A model generated the notes under the pieces. The model worked only from the letters and a program-made list of their open reading frames with translations. It did no database searches and was not told the origin of the DNA. A DNA stretch of 64,000 nt from Phytophthora colocasiae (lineage: Eukaryota > Oomycota > Peronosporomycetes > Peronosporales > Peronosporaceae). Shown here in pieces: positions 11,046-21,554 of the stretch. The translations under genes and the position numbers were made by a program. The stretch covers positions 310,001 to 374,000 of the forward strand of contig JAGKQI010000103.1 of the NCBI GenBank assembly GCA_018806915.1, given 5' to 3'. Position 1 is the first letter of the stretch; every line of letters begins with the position of its first letter.

Positions 11046-12376
11046 ATGCCTGATCGACCTTCGTCGTCTTGGTTGATGAACTTACTTGACGAGGGGATGA
11101 AGACGAAGCTGTTGTTCTGAATTTGGTGTTGTCAAAACCTCAAGGATTGGATTTGTCATCACATTCTGGTGGTTCGAGGCCAGGCAGAGCCGCAAACAAG
11201 AATTGTCGAGCGGCCGAACGTCATTTACGCCTTCTGCAGCAGTATTTCGGACCAAAACCAGTCTATGACGCTTCAGCGTTCCGAAAGCGCTTTCGAATGA
11301 CCCAACGCTTGTTCACGAAAGTGCTGATAGGAGTCGTTGAGACCGATGACTACTTTGAACAGAAAGCTGACGCTACCGGTAAGCTAGGCATCTCGAGTTT
11401 GCTTAAAGTTACTGCAGCACTACGACAACTTGCATATGCGTCTGCTGCTGACGCGCTTGATGAAAACTTAGAGATTGCAGAAACTACGGCATTAAGTGCT
11501 TAAAACGCTTCTGTCGTGCTTATCGCAGTGAGTATCTTCGGTCACCAACACCAAGTGAGTTACAGGAAATTCTACAGGAAAATGCTCGTCGTGGTTTCGT
11601 TGGGATGATAGGCTCAGTAGATCGCATGCACTGGCAATGGAGAAATTGTCCGACAGCACTGGCCGGACGGGAGTAGAAAAAACCAACTAATAATCTTGAG
11701 CCTGTCGCAGACTACAACTTACGAATTTGGCACTGCAACTTCGGGTCCCCTGGTTCTCTCAACGATATCAACGTTCTGGACCAGTCTCCATTGTTTCAAG
11801 ATTTTCTACAGGGTACTGCTCCTCGTGTCGAGTTCATGATATCTGGTGCGTTATGCTCCTGCTCACTGGCCTTTGCAATGACTCTAAACCGAATGTGAAA
11901 CTCGTAGGAAAGCAGTACGACACACCGTACTTGTTGGCCGACGGAATCTACCGTGAATGGCCTGTGTTTGTCAAACCTGTTGAGAAACCCCATGGATTGA
12001 AGCAAAAGTACTTCGTCAAACGACAGGAAGCTTGCCGCAAGGACGTAGAACGATGCTTCGGTGTGTTACAAGCGCGATGGCGCATAATCGACAGTCCCTG
12101 GCGTCTATGGCGGGCAGATGCAATGGCCTAAGTGATGCTTGCATAATTCTCCACAACATGATCATAGAAGACGAGCTCAGTGACCCCTATTGCAATGGGC
12201 ACGAACATCTTTACGATGTTGATGTGCAACCAAGTGGCATTCCGGTATTCAATATTGTTATGCCGCAACGACCACCGCGATCTTCTACAGTTGCTACGCT
12301 GATATCTAACTCGCACAAGCTTCATAATGCTAACCAACACGCTCGGTTGAGATCGGATCTCACAGATCATCTCTAG
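11046..12376 (+). pseudogene. PIF/Harbinger nuclease pseudogene (plant transposon protein family)
   Basis: Starts MPDRPSSSWLMNLLDEG, then shifts frame. Through several frames the family motifs are readable: GSVDRMHWQWRNC (first catalytic D), RIWHCNFGSPGSLNDINVLD, YLLADGIYREWPVF (second D) and DVERCFGVLQARWRI (E). It ends with a conserved C-terminal stretch to a stop at 12376. At least four frameshifts or in-frame stops (for example around 11125, 11503, 11675 and 11895) disable it. The enzyme would have cut and joined the element ends together with the SANT-like partner on the opposite strand. Confidence 0.8.
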
Positions 12377-12614
12377 ACAATGCGTGGTCTTGAAGACTAG
12401 TTAAAGTGTGCAGACTAGTTAAAGTGTGCAATGTTCGACCCTTGTGGTTTTAAATGAGCTTAAGCAGTGCTATATAACTAGCGATTGCACAACATCGGGT
12501 GTTGTCGTTGCGGTAATTGGGTGGTGAGGTTGATGGGGTTATTGGCGACGTAGTGATGGGCTCTGCCCTTGCTGGATCCGACTGATCACCTAGCTGAGAT
12601 CCGTGTCCTGTAGA

Positions 12615-13390
12615 TCAAGCCGTCTCTGTGTCAACAGCAGCAACCTCTTTACGAAGTCGCGCTAACACAAGCCGTCGTTTGAGTACGATAAACTCCATGG
12701 TCTCCGAATCACTAGTGTTTGTTGCCATGCTGAATAGATTCTGATCAACTTGATCTTGAGCCACACGAACGCGAGCATCGGCAGTCTTTGCCATTATTTG
12801 GTGGCTTGCACTTGCCTAGAGTAGAGAGCTAGATTTGCGCGCTCCAGTTTAGCACGCTGCTGACCGACAGGGCGCTTATCTTCCCCTTCTGTTTCTGCTG
12901 TTGATGCACCTTCGGATACGCTATCCCCGATACCTTCACCAGGTTGCAGTTCAGCCAAGCATTCAGCGCCGTCCTCTTCCTGAGAGCGGTCTTCTTGGCA
13001 TTTCCGTCTCGCCATGCACCCCACTTTGGCGAATCTTTTAAGATGCTCCAGCACTGCAAGAACCGGAATTTTCCGTTCTCCGCTTCGTACAGCTCTACAT
13101 CTTGATGAATCACGTCCGTAGGAGATCTACCACTAACATCCCGACGTTCCACCTGCTTTAAGCAACTGACAAACTTCGACACAGATCGCGAAATTGACTG
13201 GAAGCGCGACTTGAGCGAGCCAGGATTTCTCGTAGTAGGAGTCCCTAGCGAACACCTTTCTCACCTTGTGATACATGTCGTCTCCGGTCTAATTGGTCCC
13301 CGTTGCGGGATCACAGCTAGCATTCAGCCATGCCTCACACAGAGCCTTGTCCTCTGCAGCGCTGTAGTTCGCTCCTTGTTTCTCGGACAT
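12615..13390 (-). pseudogene. NAM-associated/SANT-like partner protein pseudogene
   Basis: Opens MSEKQGANYSAAEDKALCEA, typical of SANT/trihelix-like proteins paired with PIF nucleases. A TAG interrupts TGTN*TGDDMYHKV, where Gln (CAG) is expected. It then passes, after frame changes, through FRFLQCWSILKDSPKWG, the NAM-associated hallmark, and a basic, Gln-rich coiled C-terminus ending ARLRKEVAAVDTETA. It would have bound element DNA for the nuclease. Confidence 0.7.
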
Positions 13391-13590
13391 CTTGCAGACT
13401 GTTCAACACTCCGCTGGTGCTATTTTCAGAGACAAATTTAGCCCAGATGTGGCCCCGATGGCCTCAAAGCTAAATCTGTTTAGCTTTTAGCCGCCCCAGT
13501 GGCTCTGTGCATGTCTATCCTGGTGCCAAATCTGGTATTTGAGGGTGCTAATAGCACACCCTAACGAGTTACTTATCCCAGTATAAATCC

Positions 13591-13622
13591 ACTAAATTGT
13601 ATTATCCTTAATACAATTTAGT
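13591..13622. repeat. Palindrome, 14-bp arms with 4-nt loop, abutting a transposon end
   Basis: actaaattgtatta, then TCCT, then the exact inverse. It begins at the base after the right TIR of the Harbinger element, so it may be part of an extended terminus or of the insertion site. Confidence 0.8.
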
Positions 13623-14040
13623 CGGTAAGTGATAACCCTGTCAAAATACAACTCAATGAAATCAACTATGCAGTTCCAACTTATATTCCCGGAATGTCCG
13701 GTATTTATAAAATAAGGTATTGTCAATTCCGTCCAATTTTGACGATGTGGGGCGATTTCGAGAAAGGACGACCCAGGCGATGAAATCAACGAAGCGGTGG
13801 GACTGGTCAAAAATAACGAAATAGCGCGTAACTATTGGTCAATTTAAGACGCTTCGGATGTAATATTTATGTTGAAGCATGCCTTCACGAAGTCATGTTG
13901 ATCTTTAGCTGTCGCGATAGTCATACCGTACTCGTAGATCATGAGAGTCACAGTCGTTCCACGCATCCCCACAAGCCATTGTTTCTACGCTTGGTCATAT
14001 TTGGAGGAGTCCACAACACGCTTCTTCGCCTTGAACTGCA
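13623..14040. other. AT-rich spacer
   Basis: No ORF or repeat that I can identify. Confidence 0.4.
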
Positions 14041-14600
14041 TTAGCTTAGGTCACTCACCAAACACCGGCGTCTCAACACTCACTCGCCACCGTTCTTTAC
14101 CGCTTGTTTCTTGATGCGAGGAAAAAACCGCTCCCATAGAGTCTCTGCAATGGAGTCAAACGAGCACCCATTGAAAGCAGCATCGTCAAGTGTTTCAGCC
14201 AGAGTGTCACGTTGATTGATCGACGCTTTAACTGTTAACCGCACGAGGAGCTGGTACAGGTCACCAGGGACTGCTGCAGCCGCGGATGCGTCCGTCGTGA
14301 CTTCGTCCGTCTCCACACTGGCTACAGGAGCTGCTGCAAGAAAATTTAGGTACCAACTATCCATGAAGAGCACACATGAATGCATACCTTCGCTCGGAAG
14401 GAATTTCCCTCGCTGGGGAGTAGCTGCGTTCTCTTGAGGGCCGTGGCTCTGCAGGACAAACGGGGATGCGCGTGGGTAACTTCTCCTGACGCAACGGGGT
14501 CGACACGCTCTCGTCGCGAGTCATCATAGGCGTTTGAGGTGTCTGCTTTGTCGGCTCCGCGCGGAAGCGAGGCATTCCGCACGCAGAGAGCGAGTAAGTC
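14041..14600 (-). other. Possible spliced gene fragment, unknown product
   Basis: On the minus strand a 5' splice site GTATGC and a 3' site TTTTCTTGCAG bound a 54-nt intron near 14390-14337. The downstream exon encodes VASVETDEV followed by LTVKASINQRDTLAETLDD. A second GTGAGT..TAATGCAG pair (about 14086-14039) would extend the frame. The upstream reading frame is unclear and no family is recognised, so this may be a decayed gene. Confidence 0.2.
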
Positions 14601-17257
14601 AAACAGGAGTTTATTCGATATAGTAGGTTGTGGCATTGGGTGCGCGATTGGCCTGCTCGTTTCACTCACACGATCTCCGCAGTTTCGAATCGAACGCACA
14701 ATATACACTCAATTATATTGGTTTCGCAGCGATAGATACAGAGTGGCCTTACGCGCTGCATTAGCTGGATTGACGCGCATTGCTAGTGGCAAATGATCAG
14801 ATACTGTACTGCTTCTGAATCACTGCTGCTTAATCGACTAACATATCGATTCCCCGGGGTCATGGGCCACATCCGTGCTGGCGAGGGTTGCAGTGCATTG
14901 GGCGGTTTCATCATGCACTTAAGACGTGCTTCCATGCTACTAGGCGCACAAATGGAGAACATCGATCGTTATCGAGTTTGCGGATTGGTAGCAGCGGGGT
15001 GTCAGACATTACACATTTCATTCGTGCATTGTCGTTCCATGCAACGCACACAAACACAGGCCCAAAGAGACCGCGACTTCACCAAGATTTACTAGCGGCC
15101 TGAATGTGAACAGATGTATTCTGGCTCGGCAAAGCTTGTACCAAAACCCTAGAGGCACTGGTGTGCACACGGAAGGGGGTGGATGGCTGGATCTCAGTTT
15201 CCTGTTCACTCTAAAGCTACTAAGCGTCCAAGTTCGAAGACTTCTATAGACTTCCATCTCGCCATGTCCACTGCGGTCAACTCCCCTATGGTTTTGCATG
15301 AGCCTTGCTCTGGCACGGTACTGAGCACCCCAACTACCAGTGTACTACCAGCCAGCGACCCCCGACTGAATTGTCCAGCAGCAGCGAACCGGACGCTGGG
15401 CCTCCCACGGACACCAACCCACCTGCTGTCGGGCCACCGCCATCCAGGCGGCACACAGCGATTTTTCACGGTTCAGCAGCCGGTTACAGAAGAGGAAGGC
15501 GGAGGCTGCCGCGCGTGCGAAATAAGAAACTCGGGCGCAAGGCCACTGGTGACGGCGCCGCTGCAACCGGCTCCTCGGAAGGCTCCCGGCAAGCAGCTCA
15601 CCGGCTCGGCAGCTCGCCTGGAGAGCTAAACTGCCCCGCCCGCCCCACCGTCTCAGGCAGCGATGGCATCACCGGAACCAACGCTGCGTGGCCCGCTTGT
15701 GCAAACGCAGAAGAGGCGTCCGAAAACATGCAACGTGACTTGATAGGTACTCCACCGAAGGCCCAACCAGGTCTGCTATCCCTGGAACCGCTGCTACCAC
15801 CGTCACATATCATCCGACGCGCGCCGAGCTATTGCATTGTATAGCCTGCAGCGACTTTGACCTGACATATTCATCATTTCGTTCGGACGGACGGCAACCC
15901 TGCCAGCCACGGATTCTACATTGTGCATTGATGGTGTTGGTGCTGCCCAGCCACCCCCGTTACTGTTGCGGCCCTATCAACGCAGGTTTTCGCACTTCAG
16001 GAGTTCGTCGTCAGTACCTTCAGCCTAACAGCACCCCAAACTTGTAGCTGCAACCCCGGCCGGTGGCCATTTCACTTGTCATTGGACAGCCTACGCTTGT
16101 GAACGTGCAGAGGGGTCTCAAACGCTCTCTGTCGGTACGGGTGAGCTGCCACAATCTCATTTGTGCGAATGCGTCTAGGTTCCCAGCCGCGACAGCCTGT
16201 GTGAAGGGTGACTACACATCTCACCACTCACACATCCTGGCGGCTCATCGGATCCCAGTCTTCTCCAGCATAACGATACAGTTATTTCCCCAATTTCGTT
16301 TGGCCTAGCACTGCGAGAGATGGGGTGCATTTATTGTGACACAGCACCGGCCGTGCTGCTGGCGTCTACATCGAGCGCGTATGTTCCCGCGGCCTGTCGA
16401 TTCTACACTTCCAACCGCTCTTAGTGGTCGAACGTATCAACCGGGGATCGAGCAACGTCAACTTCGCCGCCGATTTCGGTGCGGCCCCACCTCAAGCACC
16501 AATTAGCTTTCACTCGATCGAGTGGATGATGAACTTGCAAGCCCTAACTCACCACCGAGGGTACTACCCCGATGGCCCGCCGGCCCTCAAGCTGCAGCCA
16601 AGCTGTGATGCCCGACCACATTCTGCATCTCTTGACCAGTCTTTTCGTGTGCACTCAAACAATAAGGCGCTTAAAGTCTCCATGTACATCTAAGGAAAAT
16701 TAACACTTGTTCTTGTTTTGTTTCTACGGTAAGACACGTTGCAACATATATAACGCTTCAAACACAGCATATGCGTGAGATATTTTTCCGTTTCCCTGAA
16801 GTCATGCCAATTGACCCGACGAATGGGACAAACGAGTCCAAGTAGACAATTGTTTTGTTTTTAGTTCAGGATGACTTTGGCAATGGCCAATTTGCGCAGC
16901 TCTTCGCGTGAAGCTGCCACCATTGATGTAACACGTTCGGATGGGCATCAGATGGAACACTCAACAAGTCCTTCCAGACCCGGGATGACTGCAATGTGCA
17001 TTCTGCAAATGTGAGCTAGTGGGTTGATATTTTTAAGTAAACACAGTCTAGATGAAATGCTAGTTTGTTGTGTTGTAGGTAAAAAATTTTAGATCGCTGT
17101 TGACGAGCTACTTTCGGAACTACTTTCGGAACGGCAGAAATTGGTTGGAATAGCGTAGAAAAATCGAGGTATCCGTCGATCTAGAGTCTTCCACTAACGT
17201 TAAGTTTCTTCGTCGGTAATATTAAACCTATGGGAGAAGTATATATCCGATTGCAGT
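14601..17257. other. Gene-free repeat-like region with a GC-rich core
   Basis: Between 15300 and 16650 composition turns GC-rich and open frames appear, including a 179-codon Pro/Ser/Ala-rich + frame at 15305-15844 that starts at TTG. None shows a known domain. The sudden composition change and scattered stops suggest an old retroelement remnant, but no reverse transcriptase, integrase or LTR was found. Confidence 0.35.
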
Positions 17258-17525
17258 TAAGGGGGTGTTTGGATTCGAAAATAAATCACGATTGTCTCCA
17301 AAATCGCGACTTTCACCAGATCGTGAGTTTTCGACTGATTGCGTATCCAAACAGGAGGACAATCTCAATAAAAAAATCGCAACTCTTACATCGCAATCTA
17401 CGTCCGAACATCACACATCCAAACGCCTCCTAAAAGATCTCGATCCCCGCCAAAGATCGCGATTCCAAAGTTTCTACTCCGACCAGAAACTTTTATCGTC
17501 ATTTTCCCGCCGTGGGCACCAAAAC

Positions 17526-18504
17526 ATGGCCTCCCAAGACCAGGTGCGCGCGTCCTGAAACAGCGAGAAGGATGCTTTCCTTGTGGAAGCCATGACGCAA
17601 CAAGCGCAAGCAGGAAAACGGGCTAACAGTGGCTTCAAGAAGGAGGTGTGGTCTGAGGTGCTTGTTGCGATTAACTCCCGCTTCGGTACGAAGCTAGGGA
17701 AGCAGCAAATCAAGTCTAGACTGGCGGCGGTACGTGCAGTATCTTCGCTACAAACATTGCGGATATTAACTGAGTTTCCAACCTTCTGCAGCTGAAGGGA
17801 ATCTATACATCGATTAAGGCAATGCTAGATGCGTCGGGTTTTGACGAGCGCCATGTCGTACTGGTTCACGACTCTGTTTGGGACGACTACGTTAAGGTAT
17901 CTTTCTCTTTATCTGCCATTTTCAGATTTTTAACGATAGTTTATAGCTGTCTCATCCAAAAGTTGTTGATTATCGTAGAAAAGCCATGCTATTGTACGAC
18001 AAGCTTCAGGATCTCTTTGATGGCACGTATGCTACTGGAGAATTTGCACTGGCCTCGGAAGAGCCATGCCAACAAGACTTTGTTACGCGGCCGCTTGCTC
18101 CGCAGCTAACGTTGTAATCCACCCCCTCGGAGCAGGAACCGCTTAACGAGTCTTCATCCGAACAAAATCGAGCTGTACCATCCCAGCAACCGGAGCCAAG
18201 AACTGAACCAAGAATCGCTTCTGACAACAGGACATCCAGCGCCGCAACTACAAAGAAAAGGCGCAGCGAAAGTGGGGGAGTATTGATTGCTGAAGCAATT
18301 AGTGAGGTCGCTGCGGAAATGCGCCATAGGACGTCCAAAATGAAAGCATTGTCGCCGTCGCAGCGAGCCGTCAAGTTGCTGCAGAAGGATTATGCCGATC
18401 TCTCAACGGAAAGCCTCGTTCATGCGTTTGATGTGATGCTGGACAAAAAAACGGCAATGGTCTTTTTGGTTCTGGAGGAAGGACCGACCGCGATGCCTGG
18501 TTGA
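17526..18504 (+). pseudogene. SANT/Myb-like partner of Harbinger element A (broken)
   Basis: Aligned with the copy at 24383, exon 1 begins MASQDQVRAS and meets TGA where the other copy has Trp. It continues DAFLVEAMTQQAQAGKRANS and KQQIKSRL, the helix-rich SANT-like domain. Two intron positions are conserved (3' sites CTGCAG near 17792 and TATAG near 17947). A TAA follows PLAPQLTL. The C-terminal helix region ALSPSQ to FLVLEEG is intact to 18504. Two nonsense codons make it a pseudogene. Confidence 0.75.
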
Positions 18505-18739
18505 ACAAGCAGCTTAGTGATACTCACTAAGGGAGTGTTCCGAATGCCAGAAAAGCTGTTGTATTAAAAATGACTAACGACTTTGAAAAGCTACAAATGA
18601 ATTCCACATATTCTTAGCTAGTTGGTCGCGAAAATTGCTTGCTTGCTGATAGCTTCCACTGGAATCGCTTTCCGAGTAGCTCATTCTGAAGCCATCTGGT
18701 TCATCGTCGTCAAGATCTTCTTCAAGCTCACCATCGGGG

Positions 18740-19940
18740 TCATCTGGTAAATCTTTCTGAAGCCTGATAAAATTGTGCAGTACGCAGCATGCACGGACAA
18801 TTTTTGCCTGTCTCTACTGAGTATTCCGGTGGCTGCTTTAAGATGGAGAATCGCCGCTTTAAAACTCCAAAAGCCCTCTCAATGACATTACGGGCTTGAG
18901 CATGTCGAAGGTTATACAGTTCCTTATAGTTTTGTGGCCTGTGGCAGTCAGTTGTTAGAGTAAAAATTGAAAAATGAATAGGTACCATCTTTACCGCTCG
19001 TTTGTTTGGCCCCACTACTTTAAATGATACCTGACTCCACGATATGGAGTCATCACCTCAGTGGTAAGGCCGTAGCCTGCATCCCCCAGGTCCAATAAGC
19101 CAGGTGGAGTAGAAAACCCTTTTAATCTAGCCTGCGAGCACCGTTGAATCTGCTGCTGAACCTGCATAAAGTCTGTAAGTAAATGCACTTAGTGATGGCA
19201 AAGCTAGTGTACATAGCTTCCCAACCAGACAGAACGTATACAAACTGCATGTCAAACGTGCACGCAGCAAAAACGTTCTGACTGAGCTTACCCGTTCTAT
19301 CACGAAATGGTTTCGCTTTTTCACTCGGTACGTAGGCAGGTATGTGCGTGCCATCAAAGGCAAGACGACATTGATCGAGCTGACCGCCATATTTTGGCTC
19401 ACTTCGTAGAAGATGTGATGGGGCGTTTGGTTGGACGAGATATTTGCTAGCCAAGTTGCACACTACATTAAGGACTCGGTAGAAATGCCTGTGCAACAAT
19501 TTCCATACACTTGGTTGGTGTGAATAAGCACAATAGCAACCCAAACAAACCGTACCGGTGGATAGTTTCGCCGCTGTGTTGAAAACGCTCTTGTAGATCA
19601 CTGTTCGAGGCGTTCTTTGAAACGCAATAAAGAAATATGACAGCCTTCTCCTCCAGTCTGACTCGGGACCAGGGCGTGTCTGGGTCTGCGCGACTAAGAG
19701 CAGTGCAAAATCGCCTGGATACTGGCTTCGTCATTCGGTAGCTGCTGAACATGCGCGTCGGGTTCCCTTCCATGTGCTCAGCAATCTAGTCAGACCCTTG
19801 AAGCATGGAGGTGCGCAGAGGCTGCTTGTCAAAGAGCAAGCCCACGTAGTATCCAGCTACGAGTCAGAACACGGGCGACGGCTTCATCTTCATCAGAGGG
19901 CAGAGCGTCAGCGTCTTCACTCATCGATAATGGCAAATGC
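18740..19940 (-). pseudogene. Harbinger DDE nuclease of element A (broken)
   Basis: Begins MSEDADALPSDEDEAVARVL, then shifts frame, with a TAG before the EGNP block where the intact copy has Trp-Thr. Catalytic blocks remain readable: LAFDGTHIPAYV, LLDLGDAGYGL and RNVIERAFGVLKRRF. A shift at ADSTVLAG and further stops near the end disable it. It is closest to the intact nuclease at 25463-26804. Confidence 0.8.
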
Positions 19941-20108
19941 GAAAGGTCACCGCACCTACCGGATTGCGAAGCAGTGGATGATCGTGATCTCTTGGCCTTT
20001 GCGATCTTCAGCGTGTGGTACCAAACGCGTCAAAATACGATTTTCGTCCAACAAAAAGAGTTCGCAAATCGACAATAGTTCGTGATAAAAAGTCCAAACA
20101 GGCCCTAA

Positions 20109-20893
20109 AATTAGTTTTTAAAAGAATTGTACTTTATTGTTACATGACTTGAGTATTACGTATCTCCTAGTGTTAGCTCTCTGTTGCTTTAACGGATTAC
20201 CTTAACCAATTTCTCAAAATAAAACCTGTCGTCTTGACGCATTATATAAGGGAGTCGCTTGAAGTTGACTTTTTATACTGTACAAACTCAAGACAATTGA
20301 AAATGGAAGGTAGCAAAACGCCTCCTTCGACGTGTAGCCATTTCGAAGGGTCGGCGACCGTTAAGATGGCTACAACACTGATGGGAGCAAAACGCTACCT
20401 TCGAAGTCTTTTAAATAAGCTCTGCAATTGGCCAAAAATAATACGAGTACCAAAACACGGTAGTGTTTACCCGACCCTTCGGCTCGATGGTAGCATTCTG
20501 CTACCTTCGAGTAGGTTCAAACATCATCCACTTTTGCAAAGACTGTCGATGGCAGCAGAATGCATCCATGTGCGTGAAAGGGTTAATGGAGAGACATGGC
20601 TAAAACACTATTGAGAATTATATGTTCTTCAAGAGTGCTACGGATTGCTCCTACATCTTAAAGACTACACCTCAAATAAAACAAAAATACCGCCCAAAAT
20701 ACTAAAGGTCTGCAAATTCGATGGAGCTGTGCTTGTGGTCAAGTCATTTGTCCATGGTTTGTAATGATTAATCAGAAATGAGTGTTGCGAATTGTGTAAA
20801 CCCTTTTGACCGCCCAGGGGGTTAAGTACAGTGTGCCGTTCAAATGACAACCAAACACAAAAAAAAAACTTCAAAAGAGAGTTAGTAGTTAGG
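20109..20893. other. Spacer with a degenerate internal repeat
   Basis: Contains three related copies of a GGTAGC(A)..GCTACCTTCGA-type motif (20310-20505). No gene is visible. Confidence 0.35.
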
Positions 20894-21384
20894 TGTTGGA
20901 GTGTGTCAGCACCTTCCTTTATCCAGAAGATGGCTTGGCGTGTGACCTTTTATCTACCCTCGTAGGTGACGTAGGACCGCGGGATCCGACCTTAGATTAG
21001 CTGAACCAACCGGATCCTAACTTTGGATCCGTCCTTGAGTAGGTTCCCAGTTTCAGGGATCTATTCTCGTCGTAGCATCATGTCGCACGTCACCCATCAT
21101 CGTAGTCACTCCGCATCATATCCGCTTGAATTGAATCCATTCACCACATTTTCCATCTAAATTTAGAGGGTGGTGCGCGAACGCAACAGGGATATCAGAC
21201 AGACCAGATGTCTGGTAACAAGCCCCTAGTTGACCTGGAGTATTAGCCCATCGTTCGAGGACCTAGAAAGAATAAGAACGGCTGTATAAATTTGTATATT
21301 CCTGAACTCTGTATATTTGTTGTTTATATCTGAAAGTCAAGTGTCTCGGTTCTGGATTTGTGGTATTCAGACACCGATATCAGA
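20894..21384 (+). repeat. LTR-like sequence (possible solo or truncated LTR)
   Basis: Begins TGTTGGAGTGTGTCAG, has a TATA-box-like TATAAATTTGTATATT near 21284, and a TG..CA end at TATTCAGACA is possible. It reads in + orientation, opposite to the adjacent Copia relic. No second LTR is found in the window and no target duplication is evident, so the boundaries are tentative. Confidence 0.35.
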
Positions 21385-21554
21385 CTTTTCTCTGGTGATT
21401 ATTCTCTCTCCGACTACCGGCTTCGTGGGAACCTATTTGGTTCCCAGAAACTCCGACTCACGAACGCTCCTGGAAGGAATTCCTGAATTTCAACATCAGA
21501 CTCAAGGAGACCCCACTTCTCTTCACACCGAACCTCAGACCCCGGTGAAGGTTA

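Larger units (their letters stand above)
10905..13590. mobile_element. Decayed PIF/Harbinger-type element, plant-transposon nuclease family
   Basis: The 17-bp sequence ggatttatactgggata at 10905-10921 is exactly inverted at 13574-13590, and the match continues imperfectly inward through ctcgttag(a/g)gtg. Between the ends are two tail-to-tail genes: a broken DDE nuclease on + and a broken NAM-associated/SANT-like protein on -. A clear 3-bp target duplication could not be fixed: TTA lies near the left end and TAA near the right, which do not match. Length 2,686 bp. Confidence 0.75.
17261..20105. mobile_element. Harbinger element A (TAA target duplication), degenerate
   Basis: TAA flanks both ends (17258-17260 and 20106-20108). 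The ends are imperfect inverted repeats: left gggggtgtttggattcg, right (reversed) gggcctgtttggactttt. It carries a SANT/Myb-like gene (+) and a DDE nuclease gene (-) arranged tail to tail, the same plan as element B at 24080. Near the left end, ATC(G/C)(T/C)GA motifs and inverted copies of tgtttggat recur and may be transposase-binding sites. A TAA-flanked inner end at 17424 would also define a small 164-bp unit. Length 2,845 bp. Confidence 0.8.

Noticed and set aside
15305..15844. 179-codon Pro/Ser-rich + frame as a gene
   Set aside because: Starts at TTG, no domain and lies in a region with retroelement-like composition.
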